From NCBI GenBank assembly GCA_015501595.1, contig JADNRX010000007.1, forward strand, positions 397,007 through 461,006: a stretch of 64,000 bases of DNA, in the 5' to 3' direction. Every line of letters begins with the position of its first letter. Position 1 is the first letter of the stretch. The notes below the pieces were generated by a model. It had not been told where the DNA came from. It searched no databases and saw nothing but the letters and a program-made list of their open reading frames with translations. The stretch comes from Hymenopellis radicata (taxonomy: Eukaryota > Basidiomycota > Agaricomycetes > Agaricales > Physalacriaceae). The position numbers and the translations under genes are program-made. Below are positions 1-10,730 of the stretch, piece by piece.

Positions 1-1207
1 AAATTGGATTGCCACTTATTGTTACTGTAGACAATGTCATCCGCGACTCGCTCAAGAAGCTTGTCTCTCGCTCACGCCCGGGAACCAACTCTTCGTCACC
101 CCAGCCCATGTTCTCCGGACATTCCTCTCCCCATCCTTCTCCGCATGGACAAACTCCGCCACCGTACTACACGCTCCAACAGTTACACAGCATAGCTACA
201 CGGAAGTGCACGCGTCTCATTCCAACCGTCCTCGGGATTATCAGGCACCATCTATCTTGTGACATCTCCGACATGGGGGGCATGTTCAAATGGGACGCTG
301 GTCTCGTCCGAGACGGATGTTATTTCGCGGGATTCTACTGCGCCAGCACTGAGTCCAACACCCTCATGGAGTATGGCACAACCAATCGCAATTCACGCCA
401 CTAAAGCAAGAGGGGGATGCCCGAATGGATGGTTCGCTGCCACTCATTCACTCGTCTTATATTCCCGTGTACGATCCAGAGGAGGGCGTTCGAGTCTGCT
501 TAGCAGCTCTCGGAGAAATGCGTTGGGCATTTTCCAAGAGTGAGGAACGGCGGGAAAGAATCAGTCTAGTTTGGGAAGACAACAAAATGAGGCATCGGAC
601 TGCACAGGCGTACAGCCAGCCGCATACACCTATATCGGATCAACAGCATATCCAGGAGATCGAAATGCGCTATACGGACTCTAGTGCTCAGCCGTCACAT
701 GTCTCTTCATTTGTCGACGTCTACGGACCCACCGGAAAGATGGGGAGCGCTTCGACGCATCACCTCCCTCCGCTTAACGTTAGCAATCTCAACAGCTCGC
801 ATTCTGCGCCACCTACGGCTTACAGCACCGATAGCTCCACCGGTGCTCATGGGTGGCCTTCTTACACACCTCCAGGAACTTCCACTTCGGGTAGCACCGC
901 AGGAACCAGCATGCGATCTCCTGTGTTCTCGAGTCTTGTGTCTGTTCCCACTGCCGGCATCAAGAGTGAGGGAATGCTCTATGGCCAGCATCCGGCGGAG
1001 ATTGAGCCGTTCAACTTCAGTCCTCCGGGGACGGGACCAGCGGTGGTCGGAGGTGATGTGAGCGTGATGGTTGGGTACCATCATAGCTCCCACTCCGCAC
1101 GCACTGTTAGCAATGGGTTCATGGATTTCTCCACCACCGGACCGTCATCGTTGACGCAGTCTGACGGCATAGACTTCGTTGAGGACGGAGGTGGCTACTA
1201 TCATTGA
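1..1207 (+). CDS. 3' part of a probable fungal transcription factor (5' end outside window)
   Basis: The open frame enters from the left edge and ends with TGA at 1205-1207. The protein has a Ser/Pro-rich stretch, a conserved block reading GLVRDGCYFAGFY, and then LGEMRWAFSKSEERRERI followed by a long low-complexity Ser/Thr/Pro tail. I associate this MRWAFSKSEER block with the C-terminal region of basidiomycete Zn2Cys6-type regulators; the DNA-binding domain would lie upstream and is not visible, so the class is inferred. A 48-nt intron at 432-479 (GT...CAG) joins RMD to EEGVRV. The frame changes near 392-393: one extra T there gives a continuous NRNFTPLKQEGDARMDEEG, so I read this as a missing base rather than decay. 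Start codon outside the window. Confidence 0.5.
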
Positions 1208-2769
1208 GGACTCATTAACCACTCGCAAAAGGACTTCTTCAAAAAGCCAATGTGTACATTACCTATTTGTTGCCTTTACTGTTTTGTCGTCGCATCGCTG
1301 TCTTAGACTATTTACCCTGCTAGTGAACATATATTATTATCGTTTTTATCATTTCGCATCCGTTATTGGCCTTGGACTACTGTATCTATCGTACATTTTG
1401 TCGTTTTCTCAGTTTTGCTTTCCGCACGCTTTGCTGTATTGCCATTTGTACTACATAACTACGTGTCGTAATAAAATCATTGGAAGGTTATTGAGGCGTC
1501 GGGTGTTCAGTGGCCGTTGACAACAGACTGAGGTCTAACTTGAGCTTGTTTCGAGTTAGTAGCCGAGGGTGTAAGTTGAATTGAATGAGGTTAAATATTT
1601 TGTACCATTCAAACCTGCGACATGGAGGTGTCCATGTCCCGGGACCGTTGTTATCTAACGGCGGAAAGCGGACGGCGAGTGCCTATGTATCAATCGCCCG
1701 GGGTGTTATCCGAGGGGAAGAATAGTGGGAAATGAACTTGTCAGTGGCGGGCAGTCACTTGAGGGGCGTGTCGATTTACGGCAGATTGCACCTGCACCTG
1801 CCAGTGTTTCGCAGAGTGGCGTAATGCATGGCGCCTTCTCTAAGAACGAGGGGTGGGATTTCTTCTGGGGAACGCATGTTGCGCACGCTAACGACGAGTT
1901 TAAGATCGGCATCCTTAGAAATCGGATGTTTTTAATGAGGATGTAAGTTTGTGAGGTGGAAGATCGTGGCAACTATGCTTTCGAATCGAAGAAGCTTGAA
2001 GGATGTTTGCGCGCCAGGACGACATTGGCTCTTAGGCTTTCGTTACATCGAGCGCGCAGGGAGAATCGAGCCGGGTGCTGTATGCCATGGACAGATGAGG
2101 GATGCATTGCATGCGAACGGGGCCTACGTAACGCGTTGTGGATCGGAGGAGTTCCGAAACCACCTCGTAACGTCGGCGGGTGACAAGGATTCGCAGGAAT
2201 TGGTGGAATGTATTCCTGTGAGCCTAGCCTAGCAGTATAGCTGATGAGGAAGGCGTGAAACAATGAAAGGGATGTGACATAAGATCATGTCCTAGACGTG
2301 TTCTGAGAATATCAGCGGCGAAACGTCGTCATATCAGTGGTACGACAGCCGGGTCGTGGTGTTACTTTCATCCGGGAAAGAGTGTTTACAAGTAGCCTGA
2401 TGGATAGAGAGAGCGTCAAGAGTATGCAAAGTGGGCGCGCTCGCGAGATGGGTTGTTACAGTATTTTTACGCACGGAGGTCAGTGAACCGTGTCCAAATC
2501 TGTAGATATACATCTCCTACTATCAACTGACCAAGGCAGGCAGAACAGAAGACAGAAGACAGAAGACAGACATAAATCAGAGGCCTAGTCAACAGGCACT
2601 GAATCCTCGAATGAAACGAGCTGGGCAGTGTGGGAGAAGATGGGAGGTTGGTGTAATGCAATATCAGTTTCAAAATGCACATTAAATAAAACACGAGAAA
2701 CAGTGGCTATCGAGAGAGATTCCGCTAAAATCGGTAAAGACAGCTGCTTTGCGGTGATATCTTTCTCTG
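1208..2769. other. Intergenic, no recognisable gene
   Basis: AT-richer 3' flank of the preceding gene up to about 1500, then sequence without a convincing coding frame. Small open frames here have no family-like composition. A short tandem array of the 7-mer ACAGAAG (about 3.5 copies) lies at 2545-2569. Confidence 0.6.
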
Positions 2770-2866
2770 GGTACGATGTCCCGTCTTACCGTCTGGGTCA
2801 CGAAACAATATGGCTTTGTGACCGAGAAGCAGTAAGGCGGCAGTGACAGTCGAGAGAGATAACAGT

Positions 2867-2925
2867 GAGAGACAGAGAGAGATACCAGTCGAGAGACAGA
2901 GAGAGATACCAGTCGAGAGACAGTC
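2867..2925. repeat. 24-bp minisatellite in the left arm
   Basis: Two full and one partial copy of a 24-bp purine-rich unit beginning gagagacagagagagatacc (units 2867-2890 and 2891-2914, then a partial copy). The right arm carries a 24-bp pyrimidine-rich array in the opposite orientation at the corresponding place. Confidence 0.8.
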
Positions 2926-3493
2926 CTTGCACCCTACATCGCGAGCAGCAAGACAGTCAAGTACAACCAGGAACTCACTTCACCGAGAGACAGCATATGC
3001 GAAAACGAGAGGACACTAAACTGACCTGCGCTGTGCCAGAAACATCAAGATACATAGAAGCCCCACGAGACACAACACCAATAAGTGAACGAGAGAGTTG
3101 ACATTCCAGTACTGAATACAAAAGATCGCAACACAAAATGATACTGCACGTAAATGACTCCTGACCATAAATGACTCCTACCTCATATATGTCGCTCTGC
3201 AAGAAGCCAGGGCAACTTCACCAGCCCCAATGTGGTTCCATAGCCATGCTCGCTGCTCGGTTGTTGTCCATGGCGCTGCCGTCGTCAAGGCAAGGCGTCG
3301 TAAGCCAGCCCAGCCACTTTGGTAGTGCTAGGTCACCATTGACCCAACCAGGATGCCTTTCAGGCCTTGCTGAGGGCACAGCGTCCCGTCAAGGATGGCA
3401 AAGAGCGTTGTGAGGAGGTCGTCATGGTGGTAGAGAGCAGACTGTGATCGGACCCAGGTGTCACGTAGCGTCTGATGTGACTGACTCCCGGCA

Positions 3494-3527
3494 GCCAGAC
3501 AGTAATTGGATATTCTATGAGGGTTCC
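3494..3527 (+). repeat. Left inner terminal inverted repeat (34 bp)
   Basis: Pairs with 9763-9796 in inverted orientation with 2 mismatches out of 34 as read by eye. The two copies bracket 6.3 kb holding all the genes of the element. Confidence 0.8.
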
Positions 3528-3734
3528 TCCTGCCAAACCTAGTCACATTCATAGAGATAATATTTTCCTATATGGTATATCTTCACTTTAAAATAGTTTT
3601 TGGGAATATAATGCTTACTGCCGCCGATGTAAGCCTCATCCAGCCCGGAGTGTGACAGATCAGGTGCTGTGACATCACACCCGCGTCTGTCCCGTGCACG
3701 CGTTGATCCTTCGTCAACAACCACCACCATCACA

Positions 3735-5814
3735 ATGCCTGAAGCTCCGGAAGATGAGGTGTTTCTTGAGGTCATAGAGAAGACAAAGCATGAAGATGAG
3801 CGATGTCTCAAGGAACCGTTCCAAGGCAAGCATCCCTTCTTAGTTATGCAGTAGCACCTCATTTCCGTTCTGTAGCTTCACTGCAGATCTTTCCCAGTGC
3901 TTTCGCTGAAGGCACCCCAAAGCGCGACTACACTACTGCTACTGCCGACTGTTCGCTATTTGATCCTTCTCTTGAACCCATTCCCGAGGCCTATTCGCCG
4001 CGTCGATGGGATGCTACAAAAGCAGCCACATCTAAATATGCTCCTATTCGTCATCTTTTGCGCCCCACTACTCCTGGATCTCTGCACGCTGTCATTAGAG
4101 GAAAGCTCATGGCGATTGCCTGTGGCCACGTACGCGATTTAGTGTTCTTCTCACCGCAATCAGTACTGATATATTGCTAGCACTGCATGACAATTCATTG
4201 GGGACTTGAAGCGCAGCTTATTGTTGTTACTGTTGAACAGCTTCAAGAGCTTATCACCTGTGATACTCCTGGTCCCAATCTAGATCGCAAAAAGGCGCAG
4301 CGACTTCGTTCATTCCGGGTGCCTGAACATTTTCGCGAACTGCATTCTAATCCTTCAACTAAAGATCGTCTCCTCACCGTGATGGCCGCTTTTGTTGGCG
4401 TTAAACATGCCTTTCTTATCGTTGATCATTCTCGTCTGGTTCGCTTTCATATCCAAAGCCGCAATGAAGTTTGGACCGCCGAAGATCTGAGTCCCAACTC
4501 AAAGGTAGCTTCTTTCTACTTTGGTCATCTGATACTTAATGATCTCTAGACTTGGGAAGGGCTCTGGTCATGCTTTAATGGAGGACCTGACTGGCTCTAT
4601 GAGCTTCCTCAAGCGCTTCAAGAACTCGATCGCTGGCGTCAGCTCAACCTCGATGACTCGAGCTGCCATGGTATCTCTATTTTACAGGCCATGAGCACAG
4701 CGGATGACGCTGAAGGTCGCTTTTTCGCATCGTTTGGCCGACACACAATCAATGATGCGCTGCACCATGTCGAGCTTCATCCTGGAATGCCTGCTGCGGA
4801 AATTTGTGCGGACGACACCCTGTATGAAGCGTTCAAAGCTGGACTTGCTGAGTATATGCAGCAGTTCCGCTCAGCCAAGTTTCGAAGGCTCGTGTGTAAC
4901 CGTCCGAACACATCCAATCCATTCACTTTTCAGGCATCCCTTGATGCACGCTACTCTGCCACGTATATGACGGTATTTCGCAAGGCCACCGTTCGCATAT
5001 CTATTCCCAAGTACAATCGTATGCTTTCATTAGGCCTTTTCGATCCGGAACACACTATCGGTAAGCACGCGCCTACCTCCTCAATTATTATACATGCTTA
5101 CTCTACGTATATAGGCGAACCCTACATTGCTAAGCCAGAGCACATCGTTACAGATCTCGACAGGCAGTATATTGAGGCACCTGTCCTTCATCTCACTGAT
5201 TCCCTTGACACCTATACTATCATTCGTGCCAAAATTCCAACACGTCCAGGATGGGCTGCTGGTACTGTGGTACGTGCTCATTGCCGTGTTGACAATCAAT
5301 CTAACATAAATCCTAGAAACCTGCGAAGGATCATCGTCTTGACGGCTACAAGACTACCATTGGTCCAGCGAATTTTATGGCGACAAAGTCAAATAAATTG
5401 AATGCATCGGCGGCCTTGGAAGCAGTGAAAGGCAAGCCAGGGCGCAAACCAAAAGTAAAGGTACATCTTGAATTCAGCTTTTCACCTCTATTTCATTCTT
5501 ACGCTGTTCAGAATGCACCGGGAATGGCTGGACGACCTCGCAAAATCCCAACTGTAGCAGCACTCGAGAAGTTGGCACAGAGTGAGGAACGGATCCAGCA
5601 GAGGGCAGACGCAACATGGGAGCGATGGGATAAAAGGTTTGGTCCGTTGATATGTCCTCCGGCTAGTGGCAAGGAGAATGCTGCAGCTCCAGAAGAGGCT
5701 GGTACTATCAGCTCTCGCACACGTAGTAACAAACGTAGCAGTGAGGACGCAGGCTCACTGTCCTTGATTGATGTTTCCAACATACTATCATCGAAGCGTC
5801 GGCGTACCAATTGA
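3735..5814 (+). CDS. Intact orphan gene of the element, AT-hook-like motifs (about 594 aa)
   Basis: I do not recognise this family. Seven exons join into one frame without any break: 3735-3850, 3898-4129, 4181-4504, 4550-5060, 5115-5269, 5317-5460 and 5512-5814, with GT...AG introns of 45-54 nt; the exons total 1785 nt, 594 residues plus stop. ATG 3735 is chosen because splicing 3851-3897 makes the first exon continuous with the rest. The N-terminal and middle parts look globular, with Trp-rich segments such as TWEGLWSCFNGGPDWLYELP. The C-terminal 110 residues are basic, with two AT-hook-like motifs, GKPGRKPKVK and AGRPRKIP (about residues 485-505), and a nuclear-signal-like end, SSKRRRTN. 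It lies about 200 bp inside the left 34-bp repeat and reads toward the interior. A DNA-binding accessory role in transposition is possible but only inferred from position and motifs. Confidence 0.75.
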
Positions 5815-5931
5815 ATAATTCCTTTTCTACTTTCCGTATTCTTGAATGAAACCGGTTTATTTCAATAAGTAAGCTATTTTGTATGGTACATACTATTGTA
5901 CTAACAAGTCGTCGTAGTTGTTGACGTCGAC

Positions 5932-6775
5932 TTAGACTGCTCGTGGAGCTGGTTGACAGGCTGGAATGAGGGTCAGACGCCTCTGACATGGTTGGTGTGG
6001 TGCCAGTGTCAGTGCCTGTTGTGACAGAAGACGTGTTCTGAGATGATCTGGGTGAAGATATATATCAAACCGTAAACGCGACGTCTGACAGTCTGAACTG
6101 AAATACTCACGAAGTGGATATGGTTGAAGAGGGATCGTCGGCGTCGTAGAAGCCATCATCGTTGTCGCAGCGGCTGTAGTCGTTGTTGGAGAATCAGAAA
6201 GCGACCCAGCAGTTGTTAGTGAGCTGACAGAAGTGGCGGCAGGGGAGGTGGAGTTGTGGGCTCTGCGCTGGGGCATCTGCTGGTGGTGTCCTGAGGGAGG
6301 ACGCATCCCCCTCGACGTCTTAGGGTGCATCTCGGGTTACGAAGCAGCAGTCGCGCTCTTAAAGCCATCCTTGCCGTTGTTCCACGTGGTGTTGCGCCTG
6401 AGCGCGAAGTTACCGGGCTGGGAGTTGTCTGTGAAGCGGTCTGCTGAGTTTGCGAATGCGCGTAACAGAGATTCCAAGTAAGATGGACGCTTGTACTAGA
6501 TCGGCAATGAAGGATGTTGGGAGAGACGATAAAGTCGTGAAGAAGCGAGCATGCGCCGTCTGCGAAAGGTAAGTAATATTCAACGAGAAAATGACAATGA
6601 GGCACAACGCACCTTCAGCATGTAGATTCTGGCCGAGAACCGCTGGTGAGAGCCGTTGTGGAACGAAGGCGGTAGCACCGCCGTCATATTCCAAGTCGAC
6701 GCCAGTCTGCGAAAAAATGTCAGCGAGCTTGCAGACGGGACTGGCAGTGAAAGGATTCACATTTAAGGGTCTTGA
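5932..6775 (-). pseudogene. Broken host-like coding region, unidentified, Ser/Thr-rich 3' part
   Basis: Reading right to left, a coding-like exon contains NPFTASPVCKLADIFSQTG and then GATAFVPQRLSPAVLGQNL. A possible intron follows, then a segment in another frame with LLRAFANSADRFTDNSQPG and NTTWNNGKDGFKSATAAS before a stop near 6348. Left of that is a Ser/Thr-rich open frame (6330 downward) whose continuation after a putative intron is again Ser/Thr-rich. The pieces do not join into one intact frame. Composition suggests the C-terminus of a secreted or surface protein, but I cannot name the family. It lies inside the inverted-repeat element, antisense to the flanking element genes. Confidence 0.4.
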
Positions 6776-6899
6776 AAGGTGAAGAGGGTGCGAATGGGCG
6801 GGTATTGAAGCCGCGACGCAGACGATAAGATCCCTAGCAGCGTTATGAGCATCAGATTCATTAATTCAGTTATGAAAAACGTACTACCGGTGCACGGCA

Positions 6900-7096
6900 A
6901 CCGCAAGTAGACAGACGAACCTCTTGATGAACCACGGCAAGAAGTTTCCTCCATGGTACGCAGCGTGCTTCCATATGGGCACGGCGAACACGTAGTCGAG
7001 TTCCTCCAGTGTCCGTCGCATTGTCTTGAGACGGGCATCAAGAAGATGGTCATGACAAAGGCGACGATGTTCAAGCCTTTCCATGGCACTTGGTAA
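6900..7096 (-). pseudogene. C-terminal fragment of an MFS sugar transporter
   Basis: The minus strand encodes VPWKGLNIVAFVMTIFLMP (end of the last membrane helix) in one frame and RRTLEELDYVFAVPIWKHA in another. The latter is the hallmark C-terminal tail of fungal monosaccharide transporters (family knowledge). The two parts are out of frame by one base where the usual PETK motif should be, and nothing upstream of the last helix is present: the reading frame closes just to the right. About 60-70 codons remain, so this is a gene fragment whatever the cause of the frame break. It abuts the truncated integrase at about 7180, which suggests a capture or rearrangement junction inside the element. 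Confidence 0.6.
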
Positions 7097-7181
7097 GGTT
7101 TCCGTAAGGTTACGTCGGGGGTAGAGCCTGAGGCAGGATAGCTCCTGATGATCAGGCAAGGTTGACATAGGCGAGGTCTAG

Positions 7182-7945
7182 CTCGACGTCAAGCTCAGTA
7201 TCGGTGACTTTGTTCGCATATGGCGAGCTTTTTTTATGCGACTGGAGCGGCTTCATCGTTTGGATGCGACTAATACTGCTCATATTTGGCTACTTCACTA
7301 TCTTTTTCTGAATGACATCAACGTTGATTGTCGAGCATTCATTAAAATGTGGAATCACCATCCAATTTCTGGTCTGGGAGGCGATCAAACACCTTCGGTC
7401 AGTAGTAATCAAATATACGAACTTGAGCTTGACATTCAATATAGGACTTGGAATTTATGGGCCGTTTGAAGCATGGAGAGTATACACAGGAGTATGAAGA
7501 CGTTCATCCTGAGCTTCTCGATCGATACTTCGGCGCTGATATTGACTCTGACTCCTCCGACGATCAAAGAGGAGCTGGATCTACTGGAGCCGCAGACTAT
7601 CTGGATGACATCGAGCATCTGGTAGCAGCTGATCAGAATGCCAACGTTCAAAATGCACCTGTCATACCTGCTACCAAGAATAGTCCATTCTCCACAGCGG
7701 AAACGGAGCAGCTGTTCCTAGATATGATCGAGGACAACGAGTATCAGGAGGTAGTTCCTGCAGGCTTTGCACTTCTGGAGAACGAGTGGGATGAGGGAGG
7801 CTATGAGGCTTCAGAGGTGATCAAAATGCGTGGTGGCAAGCAGTTGAAGATACCCTTACCTTTTGACGACTGGTGGCCACGCGCAGTTAAATGGTCAAGG
7901 TCCCTATCTACAATGCTTCGTGTAATCAATGACTTTGAAATGTAA
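7182..7945 (+). pseudogene. 3' end of an rve/integrase-core transposase-like gene (5' truncated)
   Basis: The frame opens just after a stop at 7179-7181 and encodes RIWRAFFMRLERLHRLDATN, then AHIWLLHYLFLNDINVD. After a 47-nt intron (7398-7444) it continues SDLEFMGRLKHGEYTQEYED and later PFDDWWPRAVKWSRSL before the stop at 7943-7945. Agaricomycetes have a multi-copy family of integrase-core proteins, not tied to reverse transcriptase, whose catalytic domain is followed by an HIWLLHHLFL-type block, a GxxxHG block and a C-terminal PRAxxWAxAL motif; this matches that tail (established pattern, recalled by eye). The DDE catalytic part is missing upstream, where a sugar transporter fragment lies instead. 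As it stands the product could not be an active transposase. Confidence 0.6.
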
Positions 7946-8013
7946 CGTGGAGTCTCTCCTATTCCTCCTTCATTCTTGCGCTCATCTCAATACGTCTGCT
8001 TGTGCTTATCTCT

Positions 8014-9559
8014 ATGCCACCAGGTGCTTGTCTAGTCGCCCATGATGATGAACCCTGTACTTGCGACGAGTATGACGAGTACAAGACGTCTGGAAAGTGT
8101 CGTTGCCTCGGAAAGGCAAGGGAAAGGAAGTCAACTATGAGCATCTCATTGCCAAGCACTCCAAGCCGGGCTCAAAGGCTCGGACATCTGTTGCTGCAGC
8201 AAAGACGGAGGCTCTTCAAAACTTTCACAAGGTGCGAACTCCTACTCTGACTTAGAAGCCTTTCTTAACACTGCATAGTCCGGGTCAGGCTCATCTAGCT
8301 CCAAGAAAGCAGGTCAATCAAAGCGTCTCCTCTGCGCAGGGCGTCTCCTCTAAGGATGAGGTTAAGTTGGGCGCTGTATTCATCACTACGTGCGGTACAA
8401 TAGTATGTTCTTATATTTTTACGCTTGGTTGCTCATTAACACATTGCTACAGATGAAGGACGGCGAATTGACGATCCGGGACTCACGTAACATCAGTACT
8501 GTTGCTGAGGATCGCCTACAACGCTATGGACTTCTCCAAAAGAATGCAGTAGTGCGAGAGAGTTGGTCAACAGAGGCAGTCGACCGGTATCTACGCAAAC
8601 TGTTTCAGGATGCGTTCACATATTTCGATCTTAGGTATCCAGGCGATAAGAAGAATTATCACTGGGTCATGATTGGTAAGGAGAACAAGAAGGTTAGTAT
8701 TCTGCATGCGCCGTGCGATGGGCAGAGCATCAAGACACATCGAGGGAGTCCAGGACAAGGTTCTGGTCTGACTAGACTGCGGCTTGGTACGTTGCATTCT
8801 ACCGTTCAATCATTTGGTAACTTACTTTGAATACAGTATCTAGACATCGCATATCAGCCTCGGTTTACAAGGACTGGGCTGCCGCGATTGCTATTCTAGA
8901 AGAAGGAAAAGAGTTGGAGGATAGCGAGGTAGAAGAGGGTACTGAAAGCTCGCATGACATAGCAGAAACATCGAAAGCTGCACGTTCAAAGTAGGTCCCT
9001 TGCCATTTTGCAGATGTTTTGTTGATTGTACTCCGCTTCCAGAACTCGTACTGCCTCAAAGCGTCGCCGAGAACGTTCGGCATCTGTAGATTCCGAGTCG
9101 GGACGATCTGACAGAGTGTGAGTGACTCGTATTGTAGCTTGTTCACATACTGAATAATGCACTAGAACACGTAGTTCAGCAGCTAAACAGAAGATCAAGC
9201 AAGAGTCCGAACCATCCACAAGCACTGAACCGTTGACTCCAAGACCCAAACCGAAGAAGAGGAAAAGACGTAAGTGCAATCGATCTACAGCCTAACTCGA
9301 CTTAACTGCGCTTAGTACCCTCAGTTACCTTAATCTCTGACGAAGAAGAAGGGAATGAGAAGACACCAAAGGGCCCAGTTGCGGGACCATCCAACAATTT
9401 ATTCTCATCGACTCTCAGCAACGAGGATGACGACAACTATCAGTCCTTCATGGATAACGATAACGATGACGTAGTATTATGGTATATGACCCCGTGGAAG
9501 AGGACTATGAGCCATCATCCTTCAAGCCGCCTCCGGTCTCAGAGGACTTTTGGGCTTAG
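8014..9559 (+). CDS. Second element gene: Cys cluster, globular domain, basic/acidic tail; frame-broken
   Basis: Probable start is ATG 8014. The first exon has a Cys cluster, CTCDEYDEYKTSGKCRC. The frame then shifts and continues KGKGKEVNYEHLIAKHSKPG, and after an intron it changes again before KLGAVFITTCGTI. The best-conserved part (exon from 8453) reads RYGLLQKNAVVRESWSTEAV, then LFQDAFTYFDLRY and YHWVMIGKENKK, a pattern I have seen in multi-copy agaricomycete proteins of unknown function. Later exons give a basic region (SKRRRERS, RPKPKKRKRR) and an acidic tail ending SEDFWA at the TAG, 9557-9559. Introns sit near 8230-8279, 8403-8452, 8787-8837, 8992-9041, 9118-9165 and 9270-9315. At least three frame changes are present; given the base-dropping seen elsewhere in this window they need not be real. 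It ends about 200 bp from the right 34-bp repeat. Confidence 0.5.
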
Positions 9560-9762
9560 ATGGCATGGTCGGTGTCGCTGGTGGCACCGTCGCGTACCGA
9601 ATAACCTTCCAAATTAAGTAACTACTACTGCCCGAACTTGTCATACAGCTCATACTTCACTACTGCCGAACTTGTCATACTTAGTAGTCTATCTAACAAT
9701 TTATATCTATAGAAATCATGCAGATCTTACTTTCTGGGAGTTTTCAGAGTGTTTGAGGAATG

Positions 9763-9796
9763 GGAACCCTCATAGAATATCCATTTACTGACTGGC
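9763..9796 (-). repeat. Right inner terminal inverted repeat (34 bp)
   Basis: Inverted copy of 3494-3527 with 2 mismatches, containing ggaaccctcatagaatatcc at 9763-9782. Confidence 0.8.
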
Positions 9797-10492
9797 CATC
9801 GGTGATTCAGACATCGATCATACCCGTATCCGATGGCTGTGCTGCAAAATTCCTTGGTTACCACCATCACCCTTCCCCTCGCTGCTGCGTTCATGGCCAT
9901 AGATCCACCTCATTTGAGTGGTAGCGCTATGCCTGATGCCGCCACTGCTAACCTCTCCGCACTCGTCACTGCTAATCAGTCGGCACCTGTGAGCAACCAG
10001 GTGCCATCTCCGGCTCCTGTTGCACCCTTGCCAGCATCATTTGTGTGGGCTCAGTGAGTATGGTCTACTGGCTGAAGAAAATAGCTCACCCGCTTGCAGC
10101 TCTTGCCGGAATACACGGGTGGAGAGACTGTGGGAGACGGTGGTGGTGCCCTCCCTTGATGAGTCGACAATAGTTGAACCCCTATGGCATGACGACGTTG
10201 GAGAATCAGTGGCATGAAGCACCTGTATGTGTCCTGCCATACTGGCTATGCTTCCTAGTTCTGACGACTTGTAGAGGTTGGATTTAACCGCACTCCTCTT
10301 ACTACCTCCTCCTCATACTCTACTGTCTCGTAACCTACTCTTGTACCTTACTGTCTCGGTGAATACTAATATTCATCTCCCCTTGTCTCTCGTGGTCTTT
10401 TGTGAATTGTTTATTGCGCTCACAGGGTAGGTATCTCGCGATATGCTGGGTGCTCTCTCGGCCTTGCTGAATGACCTGTTTCCTACGCGACA

Positions 10493-10603
10493 TCTCTCTC
10501 GCGGACTCACTCTCCCTCTCTCTCGCGGACTCACTCTCCCTCTCTCTCGCGGACTCAGTCTCCCTCTCTCGCGCGGACTCAGTCTCTCTCTCTCTCGCGG
10601 ACT
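10493..10603. repeat. 24-bp minisatellite in the right arm
   Basis: Four 24-bp units (10493-10516, 10517-10540, 10541-10564, 10565-10588) and a partial fifth, built on CTCTCTCGCGGACTCA plus a CT-rich filler. Period and base bias match the left-arm array on the opposite strand. Degenerate copies continue to about 10665. Confidence 0.85.
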
Positions 10604-10730
10604 TGCGATCGCACTTTGTCTCTCGCGGACTCAGGAGCTCACTTGTCTCTCGCGACTCAGACTTGTCTCGCGCTACGGTCACCTTTATCACGAGACAATC
10701 TGCAGAATGCCGCGAGAAATGCTCTGACCA

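Larger units (their letters stand above)
2770..3527 (+). repeat. Left inverted-repeat arm of the 8-kb element
   Basis: Its innermost 34 bp (3494-3527) are a nearly perfect inverted match to 9763-9796 (2 mismatches by eye), including the shared 20-mer ggatattctatgagggttcc at 3508-3527. Outside that, a weaker inverted match to the right arm can be followed by eye: the words GATGT...CTGA, ATCGGA and CATGGTGGTA occur in the same order, and the outer part around 2841-2870 (cag, tcgagagaga, gtgag) matches the reverse complement of about 10640-10670. No clear target-site duplication was found, so the true outer boundary is uncertain. Confidence 0.55.
9763..10730 (-). repeat. Right inverted-repeat arm of the 8-kb element
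   Basis: Beyond the 34-bp repeat the sequence continues as a diverged inverted copy of the left arm: reverse-complement words GATGTCTGA, ATCGGA and GATGGTGGTA appear in the same order as on the left. A small open frame at 9833-10057 (Ala/Ser/Pro-rich, about 74 codons) has no family resemblance and may be arm sequence rather than a gene. Outer boundary uncertain. Confidence 0.5.

Noticed and set aside
2867..2925. Possible CRISPR-like array
   Set aside because: The repeat units are directly adjacent with no unique spacers, and the genome is eukaryotic. It is a minisatellite.
3494..9796. LTR retrotransposon
   Set aside because: The ends are inverted, not direct, repeats, and no reverse transcriptase, RNase H or protease motif is visible despite the integrase-like fragment.
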